Positions 50,494 to 59,515 of a stretch of DNA of 64,000 bases are shown here, piece after piece (the stretch's first letter is position 1; every line of letters begins with the position of its first letter). Under the pieces are notes generated by a model. It had not been told where the DNA came from. It ran no database searches and saw only the letters and a list, made by a program, of their open reading frames with translations. The position numbers and the translations under genes are program-made. Source of the stretch: Geomobilibacter sp964431365 (GTDB taxonomy: Bacteria; Desulfobacterota; Desulfuromonadia; Geobacterales; DSM-12255); NCBI GenBank assembly GCA_964431365.1, contig CAYSJJ010000004.1, positions 1-64,000 of the forward strand, written 5' to 3'.

Positions 50494-50724
50494 ATGCGAA
50501 CGATTTATGATCTGCTTCCCGTGGACGTGATCTGCAACTGCGGTCAGGAGGTGTTCGAACTGGTCGGCCGGCTGCAGAAGTCACCCTACGTCACCTGTTC
50601 AGCCTGTAACAGCCTGATTGCTCTCAGCGAAAGAGAGTTGCTGGAAAAGGTTGCAGGCTTGCACGGCGAATTCGACGAACTCACCAGGTCGCTGAAATGC
50701 TTGAGGGGATTCGCTAATGCCTAG
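50494..50724 (+). CDS. Small zinc-ribbon-like protein (76 aa)
   Basis: I do not recognise a family. The protein has CNCGQEVFELVGRLQKSP and CSACNSLIALSER, two cysteine pairs 25 residues apart that can form a zinc ribbon, then a helical tail. The ATG at 50494 has GGTGGGGGGT upstream; the frame is also open to a GTG at 50482. It ends 22 bp before the sensor kinase gene and is probably the first gene of that operon, so it may be linked to the kinase's function. Confidence 0.65.
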   Translation: MRTIYDLLPVDVICNCGQEVFELVGRLQKSPYVTCSACNSLIALSERELLEKVAGLHGEFDELTRSLKCLRGFANA

Positions 50725-50746
50725 CTCTCCGGTGACGGAGCGATAG

Positions 50747-52693
50747 ATGTCCCGTCTGTTCTCCGGATCGATACGCGCCTACCTGCTGGCCCTCGTTCTT
50801 GTCCTCTGGATTCCGTCCATTGCCCTGCTGATCAACACAGGCCTCGACATCCGACAAGATGCCTACCGGGAAGCTGTTCAGGAAGTGGAGAAACTGGCCG
50901 GCGACCTTGCCAAGGAGCAGGAGCTGCTGGTCAACCTGGGGCGGCACTTTATCGAAACAGCCTCTCAGTTGGACGACATCAAGAGCCGCAACGTAGAGCC
51001 CGTCGAAACTCTCTTCCGACGTTTCATCGCCGATAATCCCCTGTATGGTGCGCTTCACATCGAGTATGCGAGCGGAGAGGTCTGGGCGAATGCCTTCCAT
51101 ACCGGGAACTCCATTTCGCTGGCTGATCGTCGTTTTTTCGGCAATGCGTTGAAAACCGGCCGGTTCTCGGCCGGGGAATTTGTCGTGAGCAGGACGAGCG
51201 GGCGGCCGATCATCAATTTCGGGTACCCGATCAAGGACCGTGAGGGGCGGATCACCGATGTCATCGGCATGGGCATCGATCTCCGTTATTCGAAGCAGGT
51301 GCTGAAGCAGGCCAACCTCCCTCCCGGTTCGTCATTCATCATTACCGACCATAAGGGGACGGTGCTGCAACGGGGGCTCGAATCCACGGTCTCGTACGTG
51401 GGTAAGCCGGACCAGAAAGACCTCTTCGAGCGGATGGCCGGCGGCCCCGACATCGGGATCTTCCAGGCTGTCGATGACAACGGCGTGGAGCGGATCTTCG
51501 CCTACCGGAAGCTGCGCATTCCCGGCGAACTCTCTCCCTACATGTATGTCCGCGCCAGCATTCCGGTCAAGACGGCGTTGTCCGAGGCCAACAGGGGCAT
51601 CTACAAAAACCTGTCGATTGTCACCCTGTTCCTCCTCTCCGGTCTCTGTCTCGCCTGGACGATCGGCAAGCGCGCAATTATCGACCGGGTAGCCCAACTG
51701 CAGAAAGCCTCCCAGCAGATCGCCAATGGGGACCTGACCGTCAAGGTCGCCAATCATGTTATAGGCGGCGAGCTTGGCGAGCTTGCCGATACCTTCGATG
51801 CCATGGCCAGGTCGCTTGCGGAGCGGGAGCAGGCGCTGCACGCCAGCGAGGAGCGGTATCGGGCGATCAATGCCGAACTGGAGCAGCGTGTTGACGAGCG
51901 GACTGCCCAACTGCAGAGTGCCAACGCGGCGCTTATGGAGGAAAACAGGCAGCGGCAGGAGGCCCAGAACGAGATCTCCTTGCTGAACGAGGACCTGCTC
52001 CGCCGTGGGCGAGCCCTCGAAGTCGCCAACAGTGACCTTGAATCGTTCAGTTATTCGGTCTCCCACGACCTGCGTGCCCCGCTCAGGGGGGTGGACGGCT
52101 ATGTGCATATCCTTGCCGAAGAGGCCGGTGCATCGCTCTCTCCCGAACATCGTGAGTACCTGGAGAAGATATCCCGTAACGTCCGCAAGATGGGGACGCT
52201 GATCGAAGACCTGCTCAGTTTTGCCCGCCTCAACCGCCAGCAACTGACCAAGGCCACCGTAAATCCCCGCATGCTGGTGACCGAGGCCCTCGCCGCCCTT
52301 GAGACCGAACGGTCGGGGCGGCAACTGGACATTCGCATCGGCGACCTGCCGTCGTGCCAGGCAGACCCCACTCTGTTGCGCCAGGTCTATATCAACCTCC
52401 TGGGTAATGCCCTGAAGTTCTCCCGCCAGCGCCTCCCCGCCATTATCGAGATCGGCAGCCATCGCGAAGAGGGGGAGACCGTGTATCACGTCAGAGATAA
52501 CGGTGCCGGATTCGATATGGCGCATGCGGCCAAGCTCTTTGGCGTGTTCGAGCGTCTGCACGCCGGCAGCGAGTTCGAGGGGACCGGCGTCGGGCTCGCC
52601 ATCGTGCAACGGATTATCCACCGCCACGGCGGCCGGGTCTGGGCGGAAGGGGTGGTCGACGGGGGGGCGTCGTTCTATTTCACCCTGCCGTGA
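50747..52693 (+). CDS. Membrane sensor histidine kinase (Cache-HAMP-HisKA-HATPase)
   Basis: The 648-residue kinase has a first membrane helix at about 8-30 and a periplasmic Cache-type ligand domain (PLYGALHIEYASGEVWANAF, GFPIKDREGRITDVIGMGID-like segments). A second helix follows at about 285-305, then a HAMP linker and a coiled coil. The H-box is SYSVSHDLRAPLRGVDG near 437, followed by LLGNALKFS, DNGAGFDM and GTGVGLAIVQRI. The ligand is unknown. No response regulator gene is adjacent, so its partner lies elsewhere. GGAGCGATAG precedes the ATG. Confidence 0.88.
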   Translation: MSRLFSGSIRAYLLALVLVLWIPSIALLINTGLDIRQDAYREAVQEVEKLAGDLAKEQELLVNLGRHFIETASQLDDIKSRNVEPVETLFRRFIADNPLYGALHIEYASGEVWANAFHTGNSISLADRRFFGNALKTGRFSAGEFVVSRTSGRPIINFGYPIKDREGRITDVIGMGIDLRYSKQVLKQANLPPGSSFIITDHKGTVLQRGLESTVSYVGKPDQKDLFERMAGGPDIGIFQAVDDNGVERIFAYRKLRIPGELSPYMYVRASIPVKTALSEANRGIYKNLSIVTLFLLSGLCLAWTIGKRAIIDRVAQLQKASQQIANGDLTVKVANHVIGGELGELADTFDAMARSLAEREQALHASEERYRAINAELEQRVDERTAQLQSANAALMEENRQRQEAQNEISLLNEDLLRRGRALEVANSDLESFSYSVSHDLRAPLRGVDGYVHILAEEAGASLSPEHREYLEKISRNVRKMGTLIEDLLSFARLNRQQLTKATVNPRMLVTEALAALETERSGRQLDIRIGDLPSCQADPTLLRQVYINLLGNALKFSRQRLPAIIEIGSHREEGETVYHVRDNGAGFDMAHAAKLFGVFERLHAGSEFEGTGVGLAIVQRIIHRHGGRVWAEGVVDGGASFYFTLP

Positions 52694-52714
52694 CCTCTAC
52701 GCTAGCAATTCCCA

Positions 52715-52743
52715 TTGACAACGGCCCCGCACTTTCTTACGAT
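52715..52743 (+). promoter_or_regulatory. Promoter of the Cys-rich protein-resB-ccsB unit
   Basis: TTGACA (52715-52720) and TACGAT (52738-52743) are 17 nt apart, 37 nt upstream of the ATG at 52780. Confidence 0.7.
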
Positions 52744-52779
52744 TCATTGGTCCCTAACCGATAACGATTCAGGAATACA

Positions 52780-53133
52780 ATGGATTGCCGACGCCTCATC
52801 GCCCTCTGCCTGGTTCTCGCCTATCTGTTTCTGCCAATGGACGGCTTTGCCCAGTTCCAGCCGTTTGCCCCGGCCGCCGGTCAGACGGATACCCTCCCGG
52901 TGAAAATCGAGGCCGCCAAGGACCACTGCCCCGACTGCCCCTGCAGTGACGGGGAGCACGGTGCCGGCGGCTGCGATGCCTCCTGCTCCTGCTGTTCCTG
53001 TTTTGCGCCGCTGCCGCAGGGGGTCACCATCGATTTTATCCCTGTGGTCACCTCCATGATCCCGTTCGAGCGGTTCCAGACGCTCCCCCAGGTCTACCTC
53101 CCGATCTTCGTCCCCCCGCAAAACCGCCTCTGA
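52780..53133 (+). CDS. Cysteine-rich exported protein of unknown function (117 aa)
   Basis: The protein has a Sec signal peptide (LIALCLVLAYLFLPMDGFAQ) and a central cluster of ten cysteines (HCPDCPCSDGEHG and CDASCSCCSCFAPLP), with a C-terminus ending LPQVYLPIFVPPQNRL. The same ending and cysteine design occur in small exported proteins near metal-efflux genes, so metal or heme handling is possible; this is an inference from pattern. AGGA precedes the ATG. The next gene, 111 bp on, is resB, so a link with cytochrome c maturation is also possible. Confidence 0.7.
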   Translation: MDCRRLIALCLVLAYLFLPMDGFAQFQPFAPAAGQTDTLPVKIEAAKDHCPDCPCSDGEHGAGGCDASCSCCSCFAPLPQGVTIDFIPVVTSMIPFERFQTLPQVYLPIFVPPQNRL

Positions 53134-53244
53134 CCTCACCCACGTGCCACCGATCATCTCAAGCTTGTCTGCGCCCTGCCGAAATGCCGGTACCGGCCGC
53201 CGTCTGTCGGCCGTATCCGGTTCGGCCAGACCAAGGAGTCTTTT

Positions 53245-54627
53245 GTGAATACCGCCGAACGATCGTTGTCCCAGTCACTATGGGATCATCTCTGCTCCCT
53301 GAAGCTCACCATGTTCCTGCTTATTTCTCTTGCCGTCACCTCGATCATCGGGACAGTCATCCCGCAGGGGGTGCCGCCGGAGGAGTACCTGCGGACCATA
53401 ACCGAGAACAAGTTGAAGCTCTACAAAGCGCTCGGTTTTTTCGACATGTACCACTCATGGTGGTTCATTCTCCTCCTCGCGCTCCTGACCGCAAACCTGA
53501 TCGCCTGCTCCATAAAGCGGCTTCCCCATATCTGGAAGCTGATCACCAGGCCCGTCACCGTCATGGACGACAGCCTTGAGAAGACGCTGGCAAACGCGAC
53601 GACCGTGCAGGCCCCCGGCGACGCCGCAACCCTGAAGGATGCAGTGGTGCCGCTTCTTACCGCCGAGTTCGCCGCGCCGCGGATCACCGAGGAGGCCGGC
53701 GCGTTTCACCTGTATGCCGAGAAGGCCCCCTGGAGCCGGCTCGCCGTGTATGTCGTCCATCTGAGCGTGGTGGTCATCTTCATCGGGGCGATCGTCGGTT
53801 CCCTGTTCGGCTACAAGGCGTTCGTCAACATCCTCGAAGGTGAGTCGGTCACCTCGGTCATCTCCACCCGCACGGGCAAGGAGATCCCCCTCGGGTTCGC
53901 CATAGGGTGCGAGAAGTTCAGCGTCAGCTATTACAAGACCGGCGCCCCGAAAGAGTTCAAGAGCATCCTGACCGTGCTGGAGAACGGGCAGTCCGTGCCG
54001 GGCTACGCCCAGGTGCCGGTCATCGTCAACGATCCCTTGAGCTACAAGGGGATAACCTTCTACCAGTCCAGCTACGGCAAAGCCGGCGAGCACCGCTTCA
54101 CGGTGAGCGATCCGGACGGTAGGAACCCTGTCCCCCTGACCGTGGGAGGCGAAGAGTCGGCCAAACTCCCCGACGGCAGCAGCATGCATGTGCTGGAGTC
54201 GACCCCCGATATAGCCGCCTATCAGCCCGGATACAGCGGCCCGGCCGCCCGCGTCGAGATACATACCCCGCAGGGGGAGACCAAGGCGTTCATCGTCTTG
54301 GCCAACCACCCGGAACTGAACGCCGCGGCCGCCAAAAAGTACGGCACGCCCCTCTTCACCTATCTTGGGGGGACCGACCGTTTCTACACCGGTCTCCAGG
54401 TCGCCAGGGACCCCGGTGTCTGGATCGTCTGGCTCGGTTGCCTCCTGATGGTCGTCGGGATTTACGCGGCCTTCTTCATCTCCCACCGCCGGATCTGGAT
54501 CCGGGTGAAGGACGGTGAAGTCACCGTCGGCGGCAACAGCAACAAAAACCAGAGCGGCTTCCAACTGGCCTTCGAACGGCTGGCGGGAAAGCTCGCGGCT
54601 CAGCTTGCTTCGGGAGGAAAACAATGA
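53245..54627 (+). CDS. resB: ResB/Ccs1 cytochrome c biogenesis protein
   Basis: The 460-residue protein has three N-terminal membrane helices, a large periplasmic domain (about residues 190-395) and a final helix (VWIVWLGCLLMVVGIYAAFF). ResB-type motifs include LTMFLLISLAVTSIIGTVIPQ, FDMYHSWWFILLLALL, FAIGCEKFSVSYY and DPLSYKGITFYQSSYG. With CcsA/CcsB it moves heme across the membrane and attaches it to CxxCH proteins. AAGGAG precedes the ATG, and its stop overlaps the start of ccsB (ATGA). Confidence 0.95.
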   Translation: MNTAERSLSQSLWDHLCSLKLTMFLLISLAVTSIIGTVIPQGVPPEEYLRTITENKLKLYKALGFFDMYHSWWFILLLALLTANLIACSIKRLPHIWKLITRPVTVMDDSLEKTLANATTVQAPGDAATLKDAVVPLLTAEFAAPRITEEAGAFHLYAEKAPWSRLAVYVVHLSVVVIFIGAIVGSLFGYKAFVNILEGESVTSVISTRTGKEIPLGFAIGCEKFSVSYYKTGAPKEFKSILTVLENGQSVPGYAQVPVIVNDPLSYKGITFYQSSYGKAGEHRFTVSDPDGRNPVPLTVGGEESAKLPDGSSMHVLESTPDIAAYQPGYSGPAARVEIHTPQGETKAFIVLANHPELNAAAAKKYGTPLFTYLGGTDRFYTGLQVARDPGVWIVWLGCLLMVVGIYAAFFISHRRIWIRVKDGEVTVGGNSNKNQSGFQLAFERLAGKLAAQLASGGKQ

Positions 54628-55472
54628 CCAGTTCGCTTCTGTTCAATATCACCACCATCGCCTACCTCGTCTCCACCCTGGTCTTTTTCGCCTTTCTCGC
54701 CAGCCGTGCCGCCGCTGCCGGGATGGCCGGCAGTCTCGCCGCCGTCGCCGGCCTGCTGCTGCAGACCGCCGCCATAGGCCTCCGCTGGAAGGAGTCGTAC
54801 ACCCTCGGCGTCGGGCACGCCCCGCTGTCGAACCTCTACGAGTCCGTGGTCTTTTTTTCCTGGACCATCGTCCTCATCTACCTGCTGCTGGATCTCAAAT
54901 ACCGCTACCGGGTGATCGGGGCGTTCGTCATGCCGTTCGCCCTCTTGGGGATGGCGTGGGCGCAACTGGGGCTCCACAGCGGCATCGAGCCCCTGGTGCC
55001 GGCCCTGCAGAGCAATTGGCTCCTCTACCACGTCATCACCTGTTTCCTCGGGTATGCCGCCTTTGCCGTGGCCTGCGGCATCTCGATCATGTACCTGATC
55101 CGGGACCGGCATGACCAGGGGGACGGCGCCGCCGACGGCATCGTCGCCACCTTCCCGACCAGCCGGATCCTGGACGACCTGAACTACCGGGCGATCATGG
55201 TCGGCTTCCCGCTCCTAACGCTGGGGATCGTCACCGGCGCAGCCTGGGCCAACTACGCCTGGGGGACCTACTGGAGCTGGGACCCGAAGGAGACCTGGTC
55301 ACTCATCGTCTGGTTCATCTATGCCGCATTCCTCCATGCCCGCATCACGCGCGGCTGGGTGGGGAGGCGCGCCGCCTGGCTCTCCGTCATCGGCTTTGCC
55401 GCCACCATCTTCTGCTACCTGGGGGTCAACCTCTTCCTCTCCGGCCTGCACAGCTACGGCGGGGGGCGCTGA
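54624..55472 (+). CDS. ccsB: CcsA/CcsB-type cytochrome c biogenesis protein (heme handling)
   Basis: The 282-residue membrane protein has about eight helices and the tryptophan-rich heme-binding motif WGTYWSWDPKETWSLIVWFIY near residue 212, with flanking conserved His residues (LYHVITCFLG, AAFLHARITRGW). It forms the System II synthetase with ResB. The 4-bp overlap with resB indicates coupled translation. A strong hairpin terminator follows within 50 bp. Confidence 0.95.
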   Translation: MTSSLLFNITTIAYLVSTLVFFAFLASRAAAAGMAGSLAAVAGLLLQTAAIGLRWKESYTLGVGHAPLSNLYESVVFFSWTIVLIYLLLDLKYRYRVIGAFVMPFALLGMAWAQLGLHSGIEPLVPALQSNWLLYHVITCFLGYAAFAVACGISIMYLIRDRHDQGDGAADGIVATFPTSRILDDLNYRAIMVGFPLLTLGIVTGAAWANYAWGTYWSWDPKETWSLIVWFIYAAFLHARITRGWVGRRAAWLSVIGFAATIFCYLGVNLFLSGLHSYGGGR

Positions 55473-55494
55473 CCGCCCGTTCACCCGGCAGTCA

Positions 55495-55521
55495 AAAAGG
55501 GGTCGCCGGCCGACCCCTTTT
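55495..55521 (+). terminator. Intrinsic terminator of resB-ccsB
   Basis: AAAAGGGGTCG pairs with CGACCCCTTTT around CCGGC, 22 bp after the ccsB stop. Confidence 0.85.
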
Positions 55522-55577
55522 CCCTGTATAGTTTCCGAAGCGACGCAAACGACCGTTTGTGGCTACGGGGTAGGGCC

Positions 55578-56207
55578 TTGATCTCACGCACCATTACATA
55601 CATCCGCTGTCTCGGTCTCACGGCCCTGCTGCTCCTTGCGCTGGTCACCGGCGCATCGGCCTTCTGCTTCGACGAGGCGGGCTCGATGTACGGCATCAAT
55701 CCATTGATCCTGCGCGCCATCGCCAAGGTCGAATCGAACAACAACCCCGCAGCGCTCCACCGGAACACCAACGGCACCTACGATTTCGGCCTCATGCAGA
55801 TCAACTCCAGCTGGGCGTCGGTCCTGGGGAAGGAGCGCTGGAACTCCCTGGGGGACGCCTGTTTCAATACCATGACCGGCAGCTGGATCCTGGCCACCTG
55901 CATGAGCAAGTACGGCTACAGCTGGAAGGCGATCGGCTGCTACAACAGCCAGACCCCGGAAAAGCGTGACCGGTACGCGCAACTGGTCTTCAGGCAGCTG
56001 CAGGGGATCGTCGCCAGCGACAGCCGGCAGAAAAAGGGTGACGGCCGCCGGCAGGAACGCGAAGCCACTGCCCCGCCGTTCCAGGCGGTTCAGGCGGGAG
56101 TGCCGAGTGAACCGCCAGCAGCACCGGCAACCGCGGAACAGCCGGCCGTCCAGGAGACGGCTGCCCCCCAGGCGGCCATGGCGCCGTTCCTCGAAGACGG
56201 TTCTTGA
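55578..56207 (+). CDS. Exported lytic transglycosylase (SLT domain, IagB/VirB1-like)
   Basis: The 209-residue protein has a signal peptide (LGLTALLLLALVTGASA) and a lysozyme-like SLT domain with the catalytic Glu in AIAKVESNNNPAALH, then GTYDFGLMQINSSW and ATCMSKYGYSWKAIGCYN. Paired cysteines (CF, ACF, ATC, GCY) may form disulfides. A Pro/Ala/Gln-rich tail of about 70 residues follows. It cuts peptidoglycan, as the specialised enzymes of secretion or pilus systems do, but no such genes are adjacent. No ATG is available; the TTG at 55578 is the most plausible start, with TTG 55557 as alternative. Confidence 0.8.
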   Translation: MISRTITYIRCLGLTALLLLALVTGASAFCFDEAGSMYGINPLILRAIAKVESNNNPAALHRNTNGTYDFGLMQINSSWASVLGKERWNSLGDACFNTMTGSWILATCMSKYGYSWKAIGCYNSQTPEKRDRYAQLVFRQLQGIVASDSRQKKGDGRRQEREATAPPFQAVQAGVPSEPPAAPATAEQPAVQETAAPQAAMAPFLEDGS

Positions 56208-56259
56208 TTGTCGTCCATACGATCCGGGCTGATCCCCTGCTGAACAAACCATTAGAAGC

Positions 56260-56286
56260 CGCATCCAGAGTGATGCGTTTTTTTTC
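56260..56286 (+). terminator. Intrinsic terminator of the lytic transglycosylase gene
   Basis: CGCATC pairs with GATGCG around CAGAGT and is followed by eight Ts, directly upstream of the TetR promoter. Confidence 0.8.
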
Positions 56287-56314
56287 TTGACAATATATAA
56301 CGATATTATATAAA
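56287..56314 (+). promoter_or_regulatory. Promoter of the TetR regulator gene
   Basis: TTGACA (56287-56292) and TATAAA (56309-56314) are 16 nt apart in an AT-rich island unlike the rest of the window. Confidence 0.8.
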
Positions 56315-56326
56315 GGCTTTATATAA
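56306..56326. promoter_or_regulatory. Palindromic operator, probably for the TetR protein
   Basis: TTATATAAA-GGC-TTTATATAA is a perfect 9-bp inverted repeat around 3 bp. It overlaps the -10 box of the TetR promoter, as an autorepression site would. Confidence 0.75.
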
Positions 56327-56356
56327 ATAATTTATAAAATTGGCGAGGTCGAAAAA

Positions 56357-56941
56357 ATGTCTCCCAGGAATACCCAGTTCAGCAGGGAAGATATTGTTGG
56401 CGCGGCGTTTCAGCTGGTGAGGGAACACGGATGGAACGGTTTTTCCGTGCAGGCGGTGGCCAAGGCCATCAACTCGTCCACCATGCCGATCTATTCCCAG
56501 TTCGCCAATGTCCGGGAGTTGGAGGACGAGGTCTGCGTACGGGCGATGGAGCTCCTGAAAACGCGGCTCCTGGAAGAGAGAACCGGCGACAGATGGATCG
56601 ACCAGGCGATCAGCTATGTCCGATTTGCCATGGAAGAAACGCATCTCTTCCGTTGTCTGGGTGACGGCAGGAATATCGAGCAGCAAAAGGATCTCGGCAT
56701 GGGGCTGGTGAACTATATCGACGACCTGCTGGCCGATTACCCGCTCTTTGCCGGCCTGAACGAGATGGAGTTCAAGATGATCAGACTGTCGCGGATGATG
56801 TTCGCCCAGCGTCTGGCGTTCTGGCTGAACCGCGACAAGGATTTCCTGAAGGACAAGGGGATCGAAACCGAGGAGTTCATCCGCCGGAGCAGTAAGGCGA
56901 TCTACGACGGGTTTGTACTGCAGTTCCGTGAACAGGGTTGA
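56357..56941 (+). CDS. TetR-family transcriptional regulator
   Basis: The 194-residue protein has an N-terminal TetR helix-turn-helix (REDIVGAAFQLVREHGWNGFSVQAVAKAINSS then PIYSQFANVRELEDEV, split here), with a ligand-binding helical C-terminal domain. It is the first gene of a head-to-tail cluster with an ABC importer and an EmrAB-like exporter, 31 bp upstream of the binding-protein gene. A perfect palindrome overlaps its promoter, so it probably represses itself and the operon until an inducer, likely the transported compound, binds. GAGGTCG precedes the ATG. Confidence 0.88.
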   Translation: MSPRNTQFSREDIVGAAFQLVREHGWNGFSVQAVAKAINSSTMPIYSQFANVRELEDEVCVRAMELLKTRLLEERTGDRWIDQAISYVRFAMEETHLFRCLGDGRNIEQQKDLGMGLVNYIDDLLADYPLFAGLNEMEFKMIRLSRMMFAQRLAFWLNRDKDFLKDKGIETEEFIRRSSKAIYDGFVLQFREQG

Positions 56942-56972
56942 TTGTGGCTGGCAAATGCCTGAGGGGGGAACA

Positions 56973-58538
56973 ATGATCATGGGCTCGTATTGTGCGGTGA
57001 AACGAACACTCTTCATGGGATGGCTCTGCGTGGTCGCGCTGGTTGTTCTGGCGGGTCGCGGCGAGTCCGCCCCTGCTCCTCCCCGTTCCGGGGGGAGCCT
57101 GACGGTCGGGATGGAACTGGAATTCCGCGGGTTCGATCCCCTGAAGGCGAATTTTCTGGGTCTTGCCGACCGGAGTGTGGCCATGGCGGTGGAAGAGCGG
57201 CTCTTCGACCTGGACGCTAAGGGGAACCTGGTGCCGGAGCTGGCCCTGTCCGCCAAGCCGGGCCGGGACGGCAAGAGCTGGACCCTCAAGCTCCGCAAGG
57301 GGGTCCGCTTCCATGACGGTACCCTGTTCGATGCCGATGCGGTGGTCGGCCACTGGCAGCGGCTCCTCGATCCGAAGAACAGGTTCTTTGCCCGTACCGC
57401 CTTCAGTCCGATCGAATCGGTGCAGAAGGTGGACCAGTTCACCGTCCGCTTCAACCTGAAGCACCCCTGGGCCGCGTTCAAAAGCGCCCTGTCCGCTCCC
57501 CAAGCCATTGCGGCGTACATCCCCTCACCCAAGGCGCTGAAAGATGACTCCCAAAACCGGGCGCCGGTGGGGACAGGACCGTACATGTTCAAGGAGTGGC
57601 GTGCCAACGACCGACTGGTGGTGGTCAGAAACCCCAACTACTGGCGCAAGGGAAAGGGGCACCTGGAGAGCGTGGTCTTTCGTCCCATGCCGGACATGCA
57701 GGCGCGGTTCGCCAGCCTGCAGTCAGGGGAGAGCGACGTGATCCAGACCGACCGGGGCGCCAGCATACTGCAGGCCCGCGAGGACCGCTCCCTCAGGATC
57801 TACACCAGTGAAGCCGCCGGGGCGTACAATTTCATCTTCAACACCTCCAGGCCACCGCTGGACGATAGCCGTGTTCGCCAGGCGCTTGCCCATGCCTGGA
57901 ACCAGGATCTCCTGCTCAAGGCGGATTACAAGAGTACCCTCCCCTTGGCGAAGGAACCGTTCGGCGGGTTGCTCTCCTGCGGCGATGCCGCCTACCGGGG
58001 GTACGACCCGGCCAAGGCCAGGAAACTGCTGGCCGACTACGGCAAGCCGGTCAGCCTGGAGATGATCCACACCAATACGCCGCGGGGGAAGGAGGCGGGC
58101 GAGATCATGCAGCGGCTCTTCAAGGAGGTCGGCGTGACCTTACGGCTTACCCCTCTGGCCGAAGGGCAGCTGGCAAAGCGGGGGATCGCCGGCGACTACC
58201 AGATCGCCGGCTGGAAGATGATGGATTTTGACGACATGGGACCGTTTCTCATGGCCAATCTGTACTCCGACAGCACGCAGAACTTCGGCAGGTACCGGAA
58301 TCCGAAGATGGATGAGCTGCTGACGACCCAGCAGCTGAGCAGTGACCGAAAGGCGCGTGAGACAGCCCTCTGCGGCGTGGCCAGGATGATCAACCAGGAG
58401 GCGGTCTTTCTCTACGGCGGCGGCCGGCGTTTTCATGTCATTGCCAAGACAGGGGTCAAGGGGATCGAGAACGTCCGGCACGGCGTCATCCGGGTCAGCG
58501 ACGCGTGGCTGGACGCCGGTGGGACAAACGTCAGGTAG
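56973..58538 (+). CDS. Family 5 ABC substrate-binding protein (peptide/nickel type)
   Basis: The 521-residue protein has a Sec-type signal (TLFMGWLCVVALVVLAGRGESA). The SBP_bac_5 fold is shown by GGSLTVGMELEFRGFDP, LRKGVRFHDGTLFDADAV, PVGTGPYMFKEW and NPNYWRKGKGH. The ligand may be a peptide, a metal-chelate or another small cation complex. GAGGGGGG precedes the ATG at 56973. It is followed 23 bp later by the two permeases and two ATPases of the same importer. Confidence 0.9.
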   Translation: MIMGSYCAVKRTLFMGWLCVVALVVLAGRGESAPAPPRSGGSLTVGMELEFRGFDPLKANFLGLADRSVAMAVEERLFDLDAKGNLVPELALSAKPGRDGKSWTLKLRKGVRFHDGTLFDADAVVGHWQRLLDPKNRFFARTAFSPIESVQKVDQFTVRFNLKHPWAAFKSALSAPQAIAAYIPSPKALKDDSQNRAPVGTGPYMFKEWRANDRLVVVRNPNYWRKGKGHLESVVFRPMPDMQARFASLQSGESDVIQTDRGASILQAREDRSLRIYTSEAAGAYNFIFNTSRPPLDDSRVRQALAHAWNQDLLLKADYKSTLPLAKEPFGGLLSCGDAAYRGYDPAKARKLLADYGKPVSLEMIHTNTPRGKEAGEIMQRLFKEVGVTLRLTPLAEGQLAKRGIAGDYQIAGWKMMDFDDMGPFLMANLYSDSTQNFGRYRNPKMDELLTTQQLSSDRKARETALCGVARMINQEAVFLYGGGRRFHVIAKTGVKGIENVRHGVIRVSDAWLDAGGTNVR

Positions 58539-58561
58539 TGTTGCCGGCCGAGGTGTAACCC

Positions 58562-59515
58562 ATGCGCTTCTTCTGGACCAAATCCATCCACCTTGTCCTG
58601 GTCGTCCTGGCTGTGACGCTCCTGACCTTTGTGATGCTCGACCGGCTGCCGATGGATGTCGCCGCCGAGGTGGCCGGGTATGGCGCCTCCAGCGCGGATC
58701 TGGCCGCGGTGCGGGAGGAGCTGGGGCTGAACAGGCCGCTGGCCGTGCGTTACGGCCACTGGCTGGCTGGAGCCGCCAGGGGTGACCTGGGGAAATCGTT
58801 CGCCAGCGGCCAGCCCGTGGGGGAGGCGATCCGTTCCCATCTCCCCGTTACCCTGGAGCTGGTCAGCCTCGCCCAGGGCTTCGCCCTGCTGCTGGCGCTT
58901 CCCCTGGCGGTCGTCTCCGCCTGGAAAGCCGGTTCGAGGCTGGATCGGGTGGTGCGGACCATCGCCTTCGGGTTCGCCTCGCTCCCCGCCTTTGCCGTGG
59001 CCATCGGACTGATCATCCTCCTGGCGCTGCGGTTCGGACTCTTTCCGGCCACCGGCTACACGCCGCTTTCCGCCGGGGTCTGGCCCAACCTGAAAGGGTT
59101 CGTCCTCCCCGCGCTCTCCATCGCCCTGGTGGAGTGGGTCCCCCTGATGCGCGTGCTGCGCAGCGACCTGATCGCCACCCTGCAGGAGGATTTCATCCTG
59201 CTGGCCCGCTGCAAGGGACTTTCCGACCGGCAGATCCTCGTCGGTCATGCCCTGCGCCCTTCCTGCTTCACCCTGATTACCCTCTTCGGCATGCAGGCTG
59301 CCAGCCTGATCGGCGGTGGAGTGATCATCGAGCTGCTCTTTTCGCTCCCCGGGGTCGGGCGGTTGCTGGTGACCGGCATATTCGCCCAGGACTACCCGGT
59401 GGTGCAGGGGTGCGTGCTGCTGATCGCCGTGGCGTATGTGGGGCTGAATTTCCTGGTGGATATCTGCTATGGGCTCCTTGATCCCAGGGTACGGCAGGGA
59501 GAGGCGCATGGGTAG
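58562..59515 (+). CDS. ABC transporter permease (DppB/NikB type)
   Basis: The 317-residue protein has six membrane helices, the typical first helix (IHLVLVVLAVTLLTFVMLDRLP) and the EAA-loop LVGHALRPSCFTLITLFGMQ that contacts the ATPases. It also has the C-terminal segment IELLFSLPGVGRLLVTGIFAQDYPV, split across about 26 residues, found in DppB/NikB. It forms the membrane channel with the next permease. GAGGTGTAACCC precedes the ATG, and its end overlaps the next gene by 8 bp. Confidence 0.92.
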   Translation: MRFFWTKSIHLVLVVLAVTLLTFVMLDRLPMDVAAEVAGYGASSADLAAVREELGLNRPLAVRYGHWLAGAARGDLGKSFASGQPVGEAIRSHLPVTLELVSLAQGFALLLALPLAVVSAWKAGSRLDRVVRTIAFGFASLPAFAVAIGLIILLALRFGLFPATGYTPLSAGVWPNLKGFVLPALSIALVEWVPLMRVLRSDLIATLQEDFILLARCKGLSDRQILVGHALRPSCFTLITLFGMQAASLIGGGVIIELLFSLPGVGRLLVTGIFAQDYPVVQGCVLLIAVAYVGLNFLVDICYGLLDPRVRQGEAHG

